This document shows positions 62,287 through 64,000 of a DNA stretch of 64,000 nt, piece by piece (the stretch's first letter is position 1; every line of letters starts with the position of its first letter). The notes under the pieces were generated by a model. It did no database searches. It saw only the letters and a list, made by a program, of their open reading frames with translations, and was not told where the DNA came from. The position numbers and the translations under genes are program-made. The stretch lies in assembly GCA_963422565.1 (NCBI GenBank), contig OY730228.1, positions 2,976,001 through 3,040,000 on the forward strand. Direction: 5' to 3'. Source of the DNA: G963422565 sp963422565. GTDB taxonomy: Bacteria; Pseudomonadota; Alphaproteobacteria; MPNO01.

Positions 62287-64000
62287 GCCGCCCGGCGCCT
62301 GCGCCGGATCTGGCTGATCAGCACCAGGGCGATCGCCGCCAGGCCCACCGGGTAGACGATCTCCTTGGGCGGCCGCCCGAACTGCTCGATATCGACGCCG
62401 GTGACGATGTCGCCGAATGCCAGCCCGGCCTTTTCCGCCGGCCCCATGAAGGCGGTATCGGCGACCTCGATCCGTCCGTCGGCCGCCGTGGCGAGCGCGA
62501 GGCCCAGCCCGACGGCGACCGACCGGTCGGCGCGGCTCTCCGGGGCCGGAATGACGAACATCTTGAACCTGTCGCCGTATTCGGTCGGCCGGGTAACGCG
62601 GATGCGCAGGTGGACATCCGGCTCGACGGCCGGCGGAACCGTCTCCAACAGCCCGGGCGCGACCGGTCTGAAGTCCGGCGAGACCTGGTTGAGCACGAAG
62701 TCCGGCCGAAACAGGCAGAGGATCGCGAGCGCCAGGGCGATGCCCTCCCATATCCGCAGGCGCACCAGCAGCCACCACTGGGTGAGAGCGCTGAAGGCCA
62801 GGATCGCGATCAGCGAGACCGCGAAGACCATGACGCCTTCGGCGAGGGTGTCGACCCCGATCAGCAGCAGGGCCGGGTTGAAGATGAAGACCAGAGGCAG
62901 GATCGCCGTCCGGATGTCGTACAGAAAGGACTGCACCCCGGTCTTGAGGGGGTCTGCGCCCGAGATCGCCGATGCCGCGAAGGCGGCGAGACATACCGGC
63001 GGCGTGGAGTCCGCCATCAGCCCGAAATAGAAGACGAAGAGATGGACGCCGATCAGCGGCAGCACCAGACCGGAGGCGTTGCCGAGCTCGACGATAACTC
63101 CGGCCATCAGCGAGGCGACCACGATATAGTTCGCGGTCGTCGGCAGACCCATGCCGAGGACGATGCAGACCAGCGCGGTCAGCAGCAGCAGGATATAGAC
63201 ATTGCCTTGGCTGATCGCCTCGACGAGGCCGAGCATCGCGTTGTTGAGCCCGGTCGCCGACACCACGCCCACGATCAGCCCCGCCGCACCCGTCGCTGCG
63301 GTGACAGAGATCATGTTGCGGGCGCCGGCGATGAGCGCGATGCGGATCAGGGCCAGGCCGTTCTTCAACCCGGTCGCCGGATCGCTCGCGTCGCGGACGG
63401 CCTTGGCCAAGATGATCCCCATCATCAGCAGGATCGAGTAGAAGATGGCGCTCGCCGGAGACCAGCGCTCGACCACCAGCAGATAGATCAACGCGACGAT
63501 CGGAATCAGATAGTGCAGGCCCGACAGGAACGTCGCCTTGAGCAGAGGCAGCCTGTCCCTGGGCAGCCCCGACAGGCCGAGCTTCAGCGCTTCGAGATGC
63601 GAGATGTAGAACAGCGCGCAATAGCTGATGAAGGCCGGGAGGGCGGCGTGGACGATGACGTCGTAATAGGAGATACCGATGAACTCGGCGATGATGAACG
63701 CGGCGGCGCCCATGATCGGCGGCATGATCTGCCCGTTGGTCGAGGCGGAGACCTCGATCGCGCCGGCCTTCACCGACGAGAACCCCATCCGCTTCATCAT
63801 CGGGATGGTGAAGGCGCCGGTAGTCACGGTGTTCGCGATCGAAGATCCGGAGACCATCCCGGTCATTCCCGAGGCCAGGATCGCCCCCTTGGCGGGCCCG
63901 CCGCGATACTTGCCGACGAGCGCGAAGGCGAGATCGAGGAAGTAGCGGCCGGCGCCGGCGCGGTCCATGAACGCGCCGAACAGCACGAACAGGAACACGT
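62283..64000 (-). CDS. TRAP transporter fused permease (4TM/12TM), 3' part; start outside window
   Basis: The last ~572 residues are visible; the start lies beyond the right edge. Many membrane helices and the motifs SGSSIANTVTTGAFTIPMM, STNGQIMPPIMGAAAFIIAE and GMGLPTTANYIVVASLMAGV identify the fused DctQM permease. The C-terminal soluble part, with MGPAEKAGLAFGDIVTG, is the DUF3394-like extension that often ends such permeases. It moves organic acids with a binding protein that would lie upstream, outside the window. Confidence 0.9.
   Translation of the reverse strand, partial: VFLFVLFGAFMDRAGAGRYFLDLAFALVGKYRGGPAKGAILASGMTGMVSGSSIANTVTTGAFTIPMMKRMGFSSVKAGAIEVSASTNGQIMPPIMGAAAFIIAEFIGISYYDVIVHAALPAFISYCALFYISHLEALKLGLSGLPRDRLPLLKATFLSGLHYLIPIVALIYLLVVERWSPASAIFYSILLMMGIILAKAVRDASDPATGLKNGLALIRIALIAGARNMISVTAATGAAGLIVGVVSATGLNNAMLGLVEAISQGNVYILLLLTALVCIVLGMGLPTTANYIVVASLMAGVIVELGNASGLVLPLIGVHLFVFYFGLMADSTPPVCLAAFAASAISGADPLKTGVQSFLYDIRTAILPLVFIFNPALLLIGVDTLAEGVMVFAVSLIAILAFSALTQWWLLVRLRIWEGIALALAILCLFRPDFVLNQVSPDFRPVAPGLLETVPPAVEPDVHLRIRVTRPTEYGDRFKMFVIPAPESRADRSVAVGLGLALATAADGRIEVADTAFMGPAEKAGLAFGDIVTGVDIEQFGRPPKEIVYPVGLAAIALVLISQIRRRRRAA

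Noticed and set aside
1..64000. CRISPR array or rRNA genes
   Set aside because: No regularly spaced direct repeats or rRNA-like stretches were seen on reading the window.

Overview
The window is high-GC DNA dominated by ordinary bacterial genes, very probably from an alphaproteobacterium of the Rhodospirillales type. The evidence is the gene order lepB-rnc-era-recO-parC, a DnaK-type heat-shock sigma factor with an RpoH box next to hemB, a leucyl/arginyl-tRNA-protein transferase, several TRAP transporters, and pairs of UbiD, Rieske and LigJ-like aromatic catabolism genes. The species cannot be named from the sequence alone.

Layout. 1-4.1 kb is the right edge of a defence-type island: the tail of a DUF1156-like DNA methylase, a phospholipase D-SNF2 helicase fusion, and a frameshifted AAA ATPase stump. 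4.2-10.1 kb holds an MFS drug exporter, an exported isoaspartyl-methyltransferase-like protein, a molybdopterin oxidoreductase, a VWA protein and a membrane J-domain protein. 10.2-13.8 kb is a UDP-sugar operon (galU, UDP-glucose dehydrogenase, phosphomannomutase). 13.8-16.3 kb holds a cyclotransferase-like protein, a dienelactone hydrolase-SnoaL fusion and an SDR that lacks its catalytic Tyr, followed by tRNA-Ser(CGA). 16.7-29.9 kb is catabolic: two separate UbiD operons, a tartrate-dehydrogenase-like enzyme, a GST, an acyl-CoA ligase, a DMT exporter, a Rieske oxygenase, a dihydroxyphthalate-decarboxylase-like protein and an isocitrate-lyase-family enzyme. It is interrupted at 21.1-22.4 kb by a Panacea/YwgA-like gene and a DUF2335 stump.

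30.0-33.75 kb is a second foreign block: a degenerate IS5-family transposase abutting a headless gene tail, then a RecQ helicase with three HRDC domains. 33.8-38.2 kb carries two arsenosugar-type glycosyltransferases and, on the other strand, uracil-DNA glycosylase, a soluble lytic transglycosylase and moaB. 38.6-44.0 kb is the housekeeping run lepB-rnc-era-recO-parC. 44.1-48.9 kb is a complete TRAP transporter with a clear sigma-70 promoter, an attenuator-like hairpin between the binding protein and permease genes, and a very large permease bearing a helical C-terminal domain. 48.9-56.1 kb holds the aminoacyl-transferase, a thioesterase, a flavin reductase, and rpoH-hemB-acylase on the minus strand. 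A Cys-rich MarR regulator diverges from rpoH, and a perfect 15-bp palindrome overlaps the -10 of the rpoH promoter. 56.1-64 kb is a second catabolic region: a TRAP binding protein, LigJ-like hydratase, HpcH/HpaI aldolase, thioesterase, NAD-dependent epimerase, M20 hydrolase and a fused TRAP permease that leaves the window.

The most unusual items are the DctM-coiled-coil fusion, the MarR/rpoH operator arrangement, the PLD-SNF2 defence gene beside a decayed ATPase, the Panacea/DUF2335 pair, and the IS-truncated gene upstream of the triple-HRDC RecQ. All functional calls come from reading motifs and family resemblance; no database search was run.
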